Positions 1 to 8,657 are shown, counted from the stretch's first letter. The stretch: DNA of 64,000 nucleotides from Delftia sp. PS-11 (GCF_029870285.1 NZ_JACSYA010000021.1:29488-93487), one strand, 5' to 3'. Numbers and translations are program-made. Notes: generated from the letters alone by a model not told the origin.

Positions 1-99
1 CGAATCATCACCAGAAATGGTTTTGACCGCACCTGCTGCATTGGCAGCAGCCAGGCGCGTGCCGGAAAACGAGGTATAGGTGGTGACGATGGAAACCAT
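1..99 (-). CDS. Partial unknown protein, N-terminus only
   Basis: An open frame enters from the left window edge on the minus strand and starts at the ATG at 99-97, giving 33 codons without a stop. The peptide begins MVSIVTTYTSFSGTRLAAAN and is rich in Ala, Ser, Thr and Gly. I do not recognise the family. The upstream DNA (100-150) is AT-rich and promoter-like, but I see no strong Shine-Dalgarno sequence. Reality of the gene rests only on the open frame reaching the edge. Confidence 0.4.
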   Translation of the reverse strand, partial: MVSIVTTYTSFSGTRLAAANAAGAVKTISGDDS

Positions 100-412
100 T
101 TTTTATATATTTGTCCGCATTTTCCAAAGGATTTTTCACATTTTCCGGATGGGCGGCGGTGGAAAAAACTCCGGATATTCCGCTTATTTCGGCAGATGGG
201 TGCAGGCAGACCGCCCGGCATGCCATGCCCGGGCCGCCCGCAGCGCAGCACACCGGGCGCAGGTCACGTATAGTCCTGCGGCCACCCTGCCCTTGGCCGC
301 AACGGCATGGACTGGCTTTTTTCTGCCGCACGGCGCCGCTTGCCGGCCTGTGATTTCCAACCCCTTTGCAACGCCCCTTCCCAGGCGTTGAGCCGGGGGC
401 CCGGCCCCCCAT
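100..412. other. Intergenic stretch without a recognised gene
   Basis: This 313-base gap separates the divergent edge gene from the HAD phosphatase. Its first 80 bases are AT-rich and probably hold the promoter of the minus-strand gene. The last 40 bases have a G-run and C-run that can pair (about 391-410) directly before the GTG start of the phosphatase. I see no RNA gene or convincing small coding region. Confidence 0.4.
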
Positions 413-1216
413 GTGACCGCTGTGAACCCTCTTTCGCCCCTTGCTTCCTGGACCCCTCCGGCATCGCCACTGGGCATCCTGACCGATATCGACGACACAC
501 TGACCACCGAAGGCGTGGTACCCGGCCATGTGGTGGATGCGATGGCCGCACTCAAGGCCACAGGCCTGCGCGTGGTGCCCATCACGGGGCGGCCCGTGGG
601 CTGGAGCGAACCATTCGCACAGGCTTGGCCGGTGGATGCCATCGTGGCTGAAAACGGCGCCGTGGCACTGCAGCGCAACGCCCAGGGCGGGCTGGACAAG
701 CTCTACCAGCAGGACGAAGCCACGCGCGCCGCCAACTACGCGCGCATGCAGCAGGTGCTGGCCGACATCGAAGCCAGCGTGCCCGGCGCACTGCGCGCCA
801 CCGACTCGGCGGGCCGCGAATGCGATATCGCCGTGGACCACAGCGAATTCACGCAGATGCCCCAGCCGGACATCGACCGCTGCGTGGCCCTCATGCAGGC
901 AGCGGGCATGAACGCCACCGTCAGCTCCATCCACATCAACGGCTGGTACGGCGCACACAACAAGCTCGAAGGCGCGCGCTGGATCGTTCGCACCCTGTTC
1001 GACCTGGACCTGGACGCCACCCTGGACCGCTGGATCTACATCGGCGACTCCACCAACGACCAGCTCATGTTCCAGCACATGCCCCACAGCGTGGGCGTGG
1101 CCAACATTGCGCGCTTCGTGCCCCAGCTGCGCCACCTGCCGCGCCATGTCACCCGGGCCGAGCGCGGCGACGGCTTCGTCGAGCTGGCCCAACACCTGCT
1201 GGCACGCCGGGCCTGA
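413..1216 (+). CDS. HAD-superfamily hydrolase, Cof/IIB type
   Basis: Predicted cytosolic phosphatase of 267 residues, in the usual range for Cof-type (IIB cap) HAD enzymes. Motif I is TDIDDTLTTEG near residue 24, with the nucleophile and acid/base Asp pair. Motif II is PITGR, the conserved Lys is in HNKLEGA, and motif IV is GDSTNDQLMF, so the catalytic set is complete. Relatives act on sugar phosphates or mannosyl-3-phosphoglycerate-like substrates; the substrate here cannot be read. The frame starts at a GTG; a second in-frame GTG three codons on is an alternative. It stands alone, with a 519-base gap before the fimbrial operon. Confidence 0.85.
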   Translation: MTAVNPLSPLASWTPPASPLGILTDIDDTLTTEGVVPGHVVDAMAALKATGLRVVPITGRPVGWSEPFAQAWPVDAIVAENGAVALQRNAQGGLDKLYQQDEATRAANYARMQQVLADIEASVPGALRATDSAGRECDIAVDHSEFTQMPQPDIDRCVALMQAAGMNATVSSIHINGWYGAHNKLEGARWIVRTLFDLDLDATLDRWIYIGDSTNDQLMFQHMPHSVGVANIARFVPQLRHLPRHVTRAERGDGFVELAQHLLARRA

Positions 1217-1735
1217 CCCCGCCCGGACACCCGCAACCGGGCACGCACGCCGCCCGCACCCATATCCCGCCGTCACCGGCCACCCCTGCGTCTTGCCGTG
1301 CACGGGGCCCAGCGCCCCGTTTCTTTCCTCGACCCTGCACGAGCACAGACCCTGCGGAGCGCGTCTGTGCTCTCAGACTATTCTGATTTTTCGCCCAAAA
1401 ATAGGATTATTCCTATCTGATTCCTACCCAAATTCAGACTACGCCCAATTTTCAAAGGGTCAGGGAAAGAGCAGAATTCACTCAGCCGACAGCGAAAACG
1501 AACACAGTATCCGTTTCATTCATTTTCAAAAAATAACCCCCAGCAAAAAACATTACCGGATTTAACAAAATCTGGTACCCACACACCATCTCTCTCTTGC
1601 CTGCAACATTGGGCAGGATCTTTCTTTTCCATCTGATTTACGGAGGAATCATGAACTGACCATGCCCCTCTCGCAGAAGTACATGCCGCCAGGCAGGACT
1701 TTCTATTCATTTTTCATATTCACAGGAATTTCAAA
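1217..1735. other. AT-rich control region of the fimbrial operon
   Basis: A 519-base gap. Composition shifts sharply at about 1375 from GC-rich to AT-rich, and the AT-rich part (1375-1735) is the likely promoter and control region of the fimbrial operon. It holds an inverted repeat at 1401-1416, a repeated ATTCCTA 11 bases further on, and a strong Shine-Dalgarno at 1641-1649 in front of a two-codon frame. I found no long inverted repeats that would suggest an invertible phase switch. Confidence 0.5.
1401..1426. promoter_or_regulatory. Candidate response-regulator site upstream of fimbriae
   Basis: ATAGGA and TCCTAT form an inverted repeat with a 4-base spacer at 1401-1416. ATTCCTA at 1409-1415 recurs at 1420-1426, one helical turn away. 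The core TAGGATTATTCCTA matches the enterobacterial RcsAB-box consensus (TAAGAATATTCCTA) at 12 of 14 positions. Use by a LuxR/NarL-type regulator is inference; no such regulator is in the window. Confidence 0.35.
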
Positions 1736-2272
1736 ATGCAAAAATCTTTGATGACGGCTACACTGCGCGCCACCATGGCTGGCATGGCCTTTCTGGCACT
1801 GGGTGCCGCGCAGGCACAGACTGCCTCCACCATCGTCAACAATGGAACCATCGACTTCGCTGGCTCTATCTCCGCCTCGACCTGCTCTGTGAAAAGCGGT
1901 GACCGCAACAAGCGCGTCACATTGAACGCAGTCAAGCCTTCGGATTTCGGTGGGGCCAATGCCACCAAAGGCGAAACCACGTTCACCATCACGCTGGAAA
2001 ATTGCACCGTCCCCGCTCAAGGAGCGACAGGCTCGACTCTTCCGACCCAAGCCACCGTCAAATTCAGTGGCAGCAATATCAACGCCAACGGCAGACTGGA
2101 CAATCGAGGCACAGCCCAAGGGGTGGAACTCACACTCTCTACCCCGGCTCCAGTCACCCTCGTGGCGGGTGATAACAAACTGGAATTCACTACCGCCTAC
2201 TACTCCACCTCCACAAATATCGTAGCGGGCTCCGTACAGTCCCAGGTGAATTTCGACATTACCTACCAGTAA
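1736..2272 (+). CDS. Type 1-like major fimbrial subunit (pilin)
   Basis: Structural pilin of 178 residues, the normal length for a chaperone-usher subunit. It has a Sec signal peptide ending in AAQAQ (about residue 28), a short N-terminal donor-strand region, a Cys pair (in ASTCSV and LENCTV) that should form the pilin disulfide, and a typical C-terminal beta strand ending VNFDITYQ for chaperone and subunit contact. AGGA lies about 9 bases before the ATG. It is the first gene of the operon, as expected for the most abundant subunit, and a stable stem-loop follows it. Confidence 0.9.
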   Translation: MQKSLMTATLRATMAGMAFLALGAAQAQTASTIVNNGTIDFAGSISASTCSVKSGDRNKRVTLNAVKPSDFGGANATKGETTFTITLENCTVPAQGATGSTLPTQATVKFSGSNINANGRLDNRGTAQGVELTLSTPAPVTLVAGDNKLEFTTAYYSTSTNIVAGSVQSQVNFDITYQ

Positions 2273-2297
2273 TCCGCACGCACTGGCGTGCAGCCCT

Positions 2298-2329
2298 GCG
2301 CCAGCCAACCCGGCACGGCTGGCTGGCGC
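2298..2329 (+). other. Stem-loop between pilin and chaperone genes
   Basis: GCGCCAGCCA (2298-2307) pairs perfectly with TGGCTGGCGC (2320-2329) around a 12-base loop. No T-run follows, so it is unlikely to be a full terminator. Such structures after a major-pilin gene often stabilise its mRNA or lower downstream expression, which would fit the need for far more pilin than usher. The role is inferred. Confidence 0.5.
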
Positions 2330-2361
2330 CCTTGCCGAATACCGCCTGAGGGTCCTTTCCC

Positions 2362-3111
2362 ATGCCATCCACTCATCTGCTCAGGCCATGCCTGCGCATT
2401 GCCTTGCTGTTGCCGCTTGTTTGGTGCCTGGCCGCACAGGCCAGCGTCGTGCTGCAAGGCACGCGCGTCGTTCTTTCTGGCGCCGAAAACGAAGCCACCC
2501 TCCAGATGACCAATGAGGGCGAAGTCCCGGCCCTGGTGCAGACCTGGCTGGAGCCCGAGAAAGAGCATGCCGAGGCCCTCAACACCGACGTGCCCTTTGT
2601 CATCACACCCACGCTGGCACGCATCGACGCAGGCAAGGGCCAGACCTTGCGCATCATCTACTCTGGCGAGCCCCTGCCCCAGGACAAGGAGTCCCTGTTC
2701 TGGCTCAACGTGCTGGAAGTGCCACCCAAGTCCAAGGCCTCGGGGGAGAACACGCTGCAGTTTGCCTACCGCACGCGCATCAAGCTCATGTACCGGCCGG
2801 CAGGCCTGCCCAAGCCGCAGGATCTGCCCGGCCAGTTGCGCTGGACGCTGGTGGACGATGCCGCCAGCGGCCAGCGGGCGCTCAAGGCCAGCAACCCCAG
2901 CGCCTATGTCGTCAACTTCGGCAATGTGTCATTCAAGGCAGCGGGCACGCTTCATGAGGCAGGGGCCGGCTATGTGCTGCCGGGCGCCAGTGCCGTCTTC
3001 CCCATCAAGCAGGCGCCCCAGAACGCATCCACGGCAGATGCCCGCGCCGTGTTCATGCTCCTCAACGACTGGGGCGGCGGCGAGGCCCATGAAGCGGCCT
3101 TGGCTCCCTGA
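2362..3111 (+). CDS. Periplasmic fimbrial chaperone, PapD-like
   Basis: Chaperone of 249 residues with a signal peptide ending near AAQA (residue 28), an N-terminal PapD-like Ig domain and a C-terminal Ig domain. The F1-G1 segment is short (PQDKESLFWLNVLEVPP, then FAYRTRIKLMYRP), which matches the FGS chaperone class for rod-type pili. The basic residue in RTRIKLMYRP sits where the subunit carboxylate anchor is expected. It should cap pilins in the periplasm by donor-strand complementation and deliver them to the usher, which starts 9 bases after its stop. Confidence 0.92.
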   Translation: MPSTHLLRPCLRIALLLPLVWCLAAQASVVLQGTRVVLSGAENEATLQMTNEGEVPALVQTWLEPEKEHAEALNTDVPFVITPTLARIDAGKGQTLRIIYSGEPLPQDKESLFWLNVLEVPPKSKASGENTLQFAYRTRIKLMYRPAGLPKPQDLPGQLRWTLVDDAASGQRALKASNPSAYVVNFGNVSFKAAGTLHEAGAGYVLPGASAVFPIKQAPQNASTADARAVFMLLNDWGGGEAHEAALAP

Positions 3112-3120
3112 CCGGAAAGG

Positions 3121-6009
3121 ATGGCGATGAGACGACGATCTGATGCCCGCGCTGGCGCCCCGCCGGGAGTCTTCCGACCCCGGCTGACCCACTGGCTGGT
3201 GCTGCTGGCCCTGACCTGCTGGCAGCTGGAAATGCAGGCCTCGCAGGTGGAGCGTGCAGCCCGGGACGCCGCACCGGGCCAGGCGCCCGTCGAGTTCGAC
3301 AACAATTTCCTGCACGGCGGCAATGGGCTGGACCTGTCCCGCTTTGCGCATGGCAACACCGTGGCCGCCGGCACCTACCGCGTGGACATCTTCGTCAACG
3401 GCATCATGCTCAAGCGGGACGAGATGCGCTTCGCAGCCGTTGCCGACAAAGCAGACGCCCAGCCCTGCCTGGACAAGCCGCTGCTGCAGCGCGCCGGGGT
3501 GGACATGTCCCGCCTGACCGAGGCCCCGGCCACCACAACCCCTGGCTGCCTGCGCATCGACCAGGCCGTGCCGGGCGCAACAGCCAGCTTCGATCTCAAC
3601 AGCCTGCGGCTGGACCTGAGCATCCCCCAGGCCATGCTGGAACGCACCCCGCGCGGCTATGTGGAGCCCGAGCAATGGGATGCAGGCGCCCCAGTCGCCA
3701 TGCTGGGCTACAACTTCAACACCAGCCAATCCCAAACGCCTGGGGGCGCCAGCAATTCATACAGCTACCTGGGCATTGCGGGCGGGCTCAACTACGGGCG
3801 CTGGTATCTGCGGCACAACGGATCGCTGAGCCTGGGCCAGCAGGGCGGCCAGCGCCGCTACCAGAGCATCAACACCTATGTGCAGCGCGACCTCATCGGC
3901 TGGTCATCGCGCCTGCTGATCGGCGAAACCTATACCAGCGGCGAACTCATGGACTCCGTCGCCTTCCGGGGCCTCAGGCTGTACACGGACGACCGGATGC
4001 TGCCCGAGTCGCAGCGCGGCTATGCGCCCGTGGTGCGCGGCGTGGCCAACTCCAATGCCCGCGTGAGCATTCTGCAAAACGGCGTCAAGCTGCTGGAGAC
4101 CACCGTGGCCCCCGGCCCCTTCGTGATTGACGACCTGTACCCCACCGGCTATGGCGGCGACCTGGAGGTACGCATCACGGAAGCCGATGGCAGCGAGCGG
4201 CGCTTTGCCATCCCCTACGCGGCCGTGCCCCTGTCGCTGCGCGAGGGCGCGCATCGCTACAGCCTGACGGCAGGCACCGTGCGCAACCTGCCCTACACCG
4301 CCCCGGCCTTCATGCAGGGCAACTACCAGTACGGCTTTTCCAACATGCTCACGGGCTATGGAGGCGCCTCCATCGCCCAGGGCTACCTGTCGGCTGCGGC
4401 GGGCGCCGCCCTGGCCACGCGCTGGGGCGCTTTCGGCCTGGACATCACGCATGCCAGCACCCAAATCCCCCAGGAAGGCCAGTACTCCGGCCAGAGCCTG
4501 CGCGCCAGCTACTCCAGGTCCTTCGCAGAATATGGCACCAATGTCGCACTGGCGGCCTACCGCTATTCAACCAACGGCTTCTTCAGCCTCAGCGACGCGA
4601 TGCGTGCGCGCGACCTGGCCCGCACCGGCCAGCCCTCCGCCCAAATGCACCGGCTGCGCAACCGGCTGTCCATGACCATGAGCCAGCGGCTGGGCGAGCG
4701 CAATGGCTTTCTGAGCGCCACCGCCTCCGCCACGCAGTATTGGAACCGGCAAGGCAGCAATGCCGAATTCACCGTGGGCTACAGCAACGCGATCGGCCGC
4801 ATTTCCTACAACCTGTCAGCCTCGCGCCAGCGCGATGCCAGCGGCCAGAGCAGCACCCAGCTCTATGCCGGGCTGTCCATTCCCCTGGAAACCGAGCGCC
4901 TTGCCACGATTTCGACCAACGTCAGCCGCAATTCGCGCGGTGCCACACAGGCACACGCCAGCGCTTCGGGCCTGCTGGACCATGAAAACCGGCTGGCCTA
5001 CGGCATCAGCACCAGCTACAGCAATGTGGCAGGCAGCGCATCGAATGCCAACGGCAGCGCCAGCCTCAGTTACAGCGCCTCGCAAGCCCACCTGCAGGCG
5101 GGCGTGAGCGTGGGCACGGGCTACCGGCAACTGTCGGCCGGGGCCAGCGGCGCCATCGTCGCGCATCCTGGCGGCGTCACGCTGTCGCAGCCCGTGTCGG
5201 AAACCTTCGGCATTGTCGAAGCCAAGCATGCCAAGGGAGCCAGCATCAGCAACGCGGTAGGCGTCCAGGTGGACGGACGCGGCTATGCCATCGTGCCCTA
5301 CCTGACGGCCTACCGCATGAACGAGGTCAGCATCGACCCCAAGGGCATTTCCACGGATGTGGAGCTGCAAAACACCAGCGAACACGTGGCCCCGCTGGCG
5401 GGCGCCGTGCCCATGATCGTGTTCAAGACGCGCTACAGCCGCTCGGCCGTGCTCCGCGCACGGTTGCAGGACGGCACACCCCTGCCCTTCGGCGCCCTGA
5501 TCTCGGACCAGCAAGGCAATGACCTGGGCGTGGTCGGGCAGGCCGGCAAGCTGCTGCTGCTGCGCGGCCTGTCCGACCAGGGCAAGCTGCAGGCGCACTG
5601 GACCAACGGCAACGGCCAGTCCGCAAGCTGCAGCCTCGCCTATGTGCTGCCGCCCAGAAACACACAGGCCACCAGCCAGATTCCCCAGCGCCTGGACCTG
5701 CCCTGCACCGCCCCCGGCGGCCACCTGTTTGCCGATGCTGCAGCCGCCGCCCCCGCTGGTCCCACGACGGCCACACCGGCGCATGCCGCAGCCCAGCCCG
5801 TCCCCAGTGAGCCAGCAGGCAGCAAGCCCCACCTGGCCGGCCTGCGCCTGAGCATGCGGCTTGGCTCCTGGCTGCCCGCCGAAAAGACCTCGCAGCAACA
5901 GCCGCCTCCTGCGCCGGAGCAACCAGTGCCACAGCGCACGTCATTGCGCACGGGCGGACACCCGCACATGCTGAAGATCGAATGGGATCTTGATACAGGA
6001 CGGACCTGA
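3121..6009 (+). CDS. Outer-membrane fimbrial usher
   Basis: Usher of 962 residues, longer than the usual 800-880. An arginine-rich leader and signal peptide (about 1-40) precede the N-terminal chaperone-binding domain (VEFDNNFLHGGNGLDLSRFA). The 24-strand pore with plug follows (TYTSGELMDSVAFRGLRLYT and PFVIDDLYPTGYGGDLEVRI are typical), then the C-terminal domains with a Cys pair near residues 837 and 861. After the last Cys comes an extra tail of about 100 residues rich in Ala and Pro, which is unusual. It secretes and assembles the pilin and the two adhesin-like proteins encoded next. Confidence 0.93.
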   Translation: MAMRRRSDARAGAPPGVFRPRLTHWLVLLALTCWQLEMQASQVERAARDAAPGQAPVEFDNNFLHGGNGLDLSRFAHGNTVAAGTYRVDIFVNGIMLKRDEMRFAAVADKADAQPCLDKPLLQRAGVDMSRLTEAPATTTPGCLRIDQAVPGATASFDLNSLRLDLSIPQAMLERTPRGYVEPEQWDAGAPVAMLGYNFNTSQSQTPGGASNSYSYLGIAGGLNYGRWYLRHNGSLSLGQQGGQRRYQSINTYVQRDLIGWSSRLLIGETYTSGELMDSVAFRGLRLYTDDRMLPESQRGYAPVVRGVANSNARVSILQNGVKLLETTVAPGPFVIDDLYPTGYGGDLEVRITEADGSERRFAIPYAAVPLSLREGAHRYSLTAGTVRNLPYTAPAFMQGNYQYGFSNMLTGYGGASIAQGYLSAAAGAALATRWGAFGLDITHASTQIPQEGQYSGQSLRASYSRSFAEYGTNVALAAYRYSTNGFFSLSDAMRARDLARTGQPSAQMHRLRNRLSMTMSQRLGERNGFLSATASATQYWNRQGSNAEFTVGYSNAIGRISYNLSASRQRDASGQSSTQLYAGLSIPLETERLATISTNVSRNSRGATQAHASASGLLDHENRLAYGISTSYSNVAGSASNANGSASLSYSASQAHLQAGVSVGTGYRQLSAGASGAIVAHPGGVTLSQPVSETFGIVEAKHAKGASISNAVGVQVDGRGYAIVPYLTAYRMNEVSIDPKGISTDVELQNTSEHVAPLAGAVPMIVFKTRYSRSAVLRARLQDGTPLPFGALISDQQGNDLGVVGQAGKLLLLRGLSDQGKLQAHWTNGNGQSASCSLAYVLPPRNTQATSQIPQRLDLPCTAPGGHLFADAAAAAPAGPTTATPAHAAAQPVPSEPAGSKPHLAGLRLSMRLGSWLPAEKTSQQQPPPAPEQPVPQRTSLRTGGHPHMLKIEWDLDTGRT

Positions 6010-6093
6010 CAGCCATGCCGGATGACATGCAAGCAACCTGACAAACCATTGAAATGCCAAATACCAAAAACTTTTCAGATGGAGTACATAGCA

Positions 6094-7149
6094 ATGAAAA
6101 GTATCCCAGGAATTATTATTTTCTTTTTATTTTTCCTACATACCTCTTTGTTTGCACAGCAAAGATGCACAGTTTATACCAGAGATGGATCCGACTACTA
6201 TAAGATAGGATTCATCCCGCCTCTCATCGATATAAAATTCAAAAATCATGAGATACCTATCGGCGGTGTAATTTATGAATTCGAAGGCAGACCCTCCTTT
6301 TATAAAAACAAAAAAGCACAAACGCATCCAGATACAACAATCGGAGAATATTCATGCCCTTATACAGTCACTCAAAACCTCATAAAAGTAATACGCCCTA
6401 TCCAACGCGTAAAAAATGGCGTCATTTATTATGAAACCAGCATCCCGGGAATTTCAATGACAGTCTATGTATATAATGAATATACTGGATCCTATGTTGT
6501 TCCAGGACTATACCAAGTCAGCTCAACAAAAAAGTATCTGCCACAACAATTTCTGAAAATCACCTTCTTCCGAGAAGAAAAAGAAATCAAAGAAGGATTT
6601 ATTTATGGCGATATCGCCTTTGAATTCATTGGCGGCTATTCCGCCACATTTCATTCCTCTGTCATTCAATTCGATCCAGATTATCGAATCAAAATTTCCC
6701 CTACCAATTCGACATGCTCATACAAAAATCAGACCATCCAACTTCCCACTGCATCCATCAAAATATTCAACGAAATTGGCAAAACATCCTTACCGCATCA
6801 CTTCAATCTTCCAATCCAATGCGAAGCCATTAGCAATGGCTTAGACAACGACGTTCATATTCAACTGTTCGACGCACTGAATAATAGCAATAACAGCTCG
6901 GTACTGACCACCGCCAGCACCCCATCTCCAGGCAGTTCGGCCCCTGCAGCATCCGGAGTCGGCATCGAAATCCTCAAAGACGGCAGCCCCCTGCCCATGG
7001 GGACAAAATGGAAAGCTGCCACGCTGATCGATGGACAGGCGGCAGGTACGGTGCAAATTCCCCTGGCGGCCCGCTACATCCAGACCAGCGCCACCGTTTC
7101 TCCTGGCTCGGTACAGGCACGGGCCACGGTGACTCTCAGCTATCCATAA
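6094..7149 (+). CDS. Fimbrial tip-adhesin-like protein, copy 1
   Basis: Predicted two-domain minor subunit of 351 residues. I chose the ATG at 6094 because GGAG precedes it by 9 bases and a clean signal peptide follows (MKSIPGIIIFFLFFLHTSLF, then AQQ). An upstream in-frame start at 6022 would put 24 charged residues before the signal. The N-terminal part (about 22-215) resembles no domain I can name and may bind a receptor. The C-terminal part (about 216-351) is pilin-like, with Cys in STCSY and IQCEA and the final strand ARATVTLSYP. The first 750 bases are strongly AT-rich, the last 300 GC-rich. It is paralogous to the next gene. Confidence 0.75.
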   Translation: MKSIPGIIIFFLFFLHTSLFAQQRCTVYTRDGSDYYKIGFIPPLIDIKFKNHEIPIGGVIYEFEGRPSFYKNKKAQTHPDTTIGEYSCPYTVTQNLIKVIRPIQRVKNGVIYYETSIPGISMTVYVYNEYTGSYVVPGLYQVSSTKKYLPQQFLKITFFREEKEIKEGFIYGDIAFEFIGGYSATFHSSVIQFDPDYRIKISPTNSTCSYKNQTIQLPTASIKIFNEIGKTSLPHHFNLPIQCEAISNGLDNDVHIQLFDALNNSNNSSVLTTASTPSPGSSAPAASGVGIEILKDGSPLPMGTKWKAATLIDGQAAGTVQIPLAARYIQTSATVSPGSVQARATVTLSYP

Positions 7150-7198
7150 ACCTGAAATGGTGCCATGGGCACCAGAAAACCGCCGACATGGATTGGCC

Positions 7199-8245
7199 AT
7201 GCGATACATTTTTTCATTTTTTGCTCTTTTATCAGCATTCTTATCCAGCCCTGTATTTTCTCAAACAAAATGCAGTGTATATACCAATAATGGCCTGAAT
7301 TACTATCAAGCTGTCATCAAACCTGACACGACCGTCATCCGCTTCGACCCTAATTCCATACCTGTAGGTGGACAGATTGCATCGATTGAAAAAACCGTTA
7401 GCTACGCAAATTCAAAGTATGGCGAATCCAGCAGTGCAGAATTCATATGCAACACCCATATCACAGAAAGCTACGTAAAAATAATACAACCACTTTCCCA
7501 TTTCAGCGGGGGCCTGCCGCACTACAAGACAACAGTCCCCGGAATCACCATGACCATATTAATGAAGAGTTATACATTCAATAAATTCACACAACCAGGA
7601 CTTTACAAACTCATGGGTATTGGCAACGAAGGTCACTTACCCCCGAACAAATTCAGAATTACATTCATTAAATCAAAAGAAACCATCAGCGAAGGGATTA
7701 TTTCAGGAATATTTGCCCAAGAATATCTTGGAGGATATTCCACACAGCAATACTCATCTGTCATTCAGTTTGACAGTCGCGCACCCATTCGATTACAGCC
7801 CACCATATCAACATGCAAGCATGAAAACCAGCTTGTAAAAATCCCCACCGTATCAAGCTCCATTTTCGACGCCCCAGGAAAAACCTCACCCAGTCACAGC
7901 TTCGATCTTTCGCTCCAATGCGCAGCCGTCAACAGCGGTGCTTCCATCGATGTCCATGTCAAGCTCATCGATGCCCTCAATCAGGGCAACACCACCACCA
8001 TACTGAAGACAGACAGCAGAGTGTCATCAGACAATCCATTTCCAGCCAAGGGCGTGGGCATCCAGGTGCTGAAAGACGGCACCCCCCTGGCATTGGGCTC
8101 ATCCTGGAAAGCAACCACCCTGGCCCAGAGCCAGGCACAAGGCACGGTGCAGGTTCCCCTGGAGGTACGCTATATACAAACTGACGCCACCGTGACCCCA
8201 GGCTCGGTGCAGGCACGGGCCACGGTCACACTGAGCTACCAGTAG
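7199..8245 (+). CDS. Fimbrial tip-adhesin-like protein, copy 2
   Basis: Second adhesin-like subunit, 348 residues from the ATG at 7199, where a signal peptide begins (MRYIFSFFALLSAFLSSPVF, then SQ). It aligns along its length with the preceding protein: the CSVYT start mirrors CTVYT, PVGGQI mirrors PIGGVI, GGYS...SSVIQFD recurs, and the ends ILKDG/VLKDG and PGSVQARATVTLSY are nearly identical. The N-terminal regions differ much more than the C-terminal pilin region. It again has an AT-rich front and GC-rich end. It is probably the last gene of the fimbrial operon. Confidence 0.75.
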   Translation: MRYIFSFFALLSAFLSSPVFSQTKCSVYTNNGLNYYQAVIKPDTTVIRFDPNSIPVGGQIASIEKTVSYANSKYGESSSAEFICNTHITESYVKIIQPLSHFSGGLPHYKTTVPGITMTILMKSYTFNKFTQPGLYKLMGIGNEGHLPPNKFRITFIKSKETISEGIISGIFAQEYLGGYSTQQYSSVIQFDSRAPIRLQPTISTCKHENQLVKIPTVSSSIFDAPGKTSPSHSFDLSLQCAAVNSGASIDVHVKLIDALNQGNTTTILKTDSRVSSDNPFPAKGVGIQVLKDGTPLALGSSWKATTLAQSQAQGTVQVPLEVRYIQTDATVTPGSVQARATVTLSYQ

Positions 8246-8357
8246 GACTGCAAACTGTATGGAGCTGGCATGAATGGCATGCCAGATAAATGCAATGGCC
8301 TGCTATGTAGCGGTGCTGCGCTAGGATACCCCTTTTCACAAAAAGACTGGGACATCC

Positions 8358-8657
8358 ATGCTTAGAATTATCGTGTATGCATTGCTTGCAGTAGCCGCAT
8401 GGAAGACGTACACCACCTACCAGGCCAAAATGGCAGCAACCGCCAGTGAGAATCTGCTGCTGACAGAACCACGAGCCCGAAACATTGACGTAGGCAGCAG
8501 TACGTCCAGCACGCCAAAGTACCGCTGTGATGGACGTACACACTGCTCACAGATGACTTCTTGCGAGGAAGCAACCTTCTTTGTGCGCAACTGCCCTAAC
8601 ACCAAGATGGATGGCGATGGCGATGGCATCCCCTGCGAACGTCAACTTTGCCAATAA
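8358..8657 (+). CDS. Membrane-anchored Excalibur-domain protein
   Basis: Small protein of 99 residues with an N-terminal hydrophobic segment (about 3-20) that is either a signal anchor or signal peptide. The C-terminal half is an Excalibur calcium-binding domain: CDGRTHCSQMTSCEEATFF, then the loop DGDGDGIPCE with acidic Ca-binding residues and paired Cys. These domains are extracytoplasmic and often accompany nucleases or surface proteins, but no enzyme domain is present here. It follows the second adhesin by 112 bases; whether it belongs to the fimbrial unit is unknown. Confidence 0.8.
   Translation: MLRIIVYALLAVAAWKTYTTYQAKMAATASENLLLTEPRARNIDVGSSTSSTPKYRCDGRTHCSQMTSCEEATFFVRNCPNTKMDGDGDGIPCERQLCQ

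Noticed and set aside
8..1303. A 431-codon minus-strand frame over the HAD phosphatase
   Set aside because: The plus-strand frame has complete HAD motifs; the opposite one has only GC-rich composition.
1375..1735. Invertible phase-variation switch for the fimbriae
   Set aside because: I looked for paired inverted repeats and a recombinase gene and found neither. The TCAGACTA copies are direct repeats.
6022..6093. Upstream start for adhesin copy 1
   Set aside because: The extra 24 residues are charged and precede a clean signal peptide; the ATG at 6094 has its own ribosome site.
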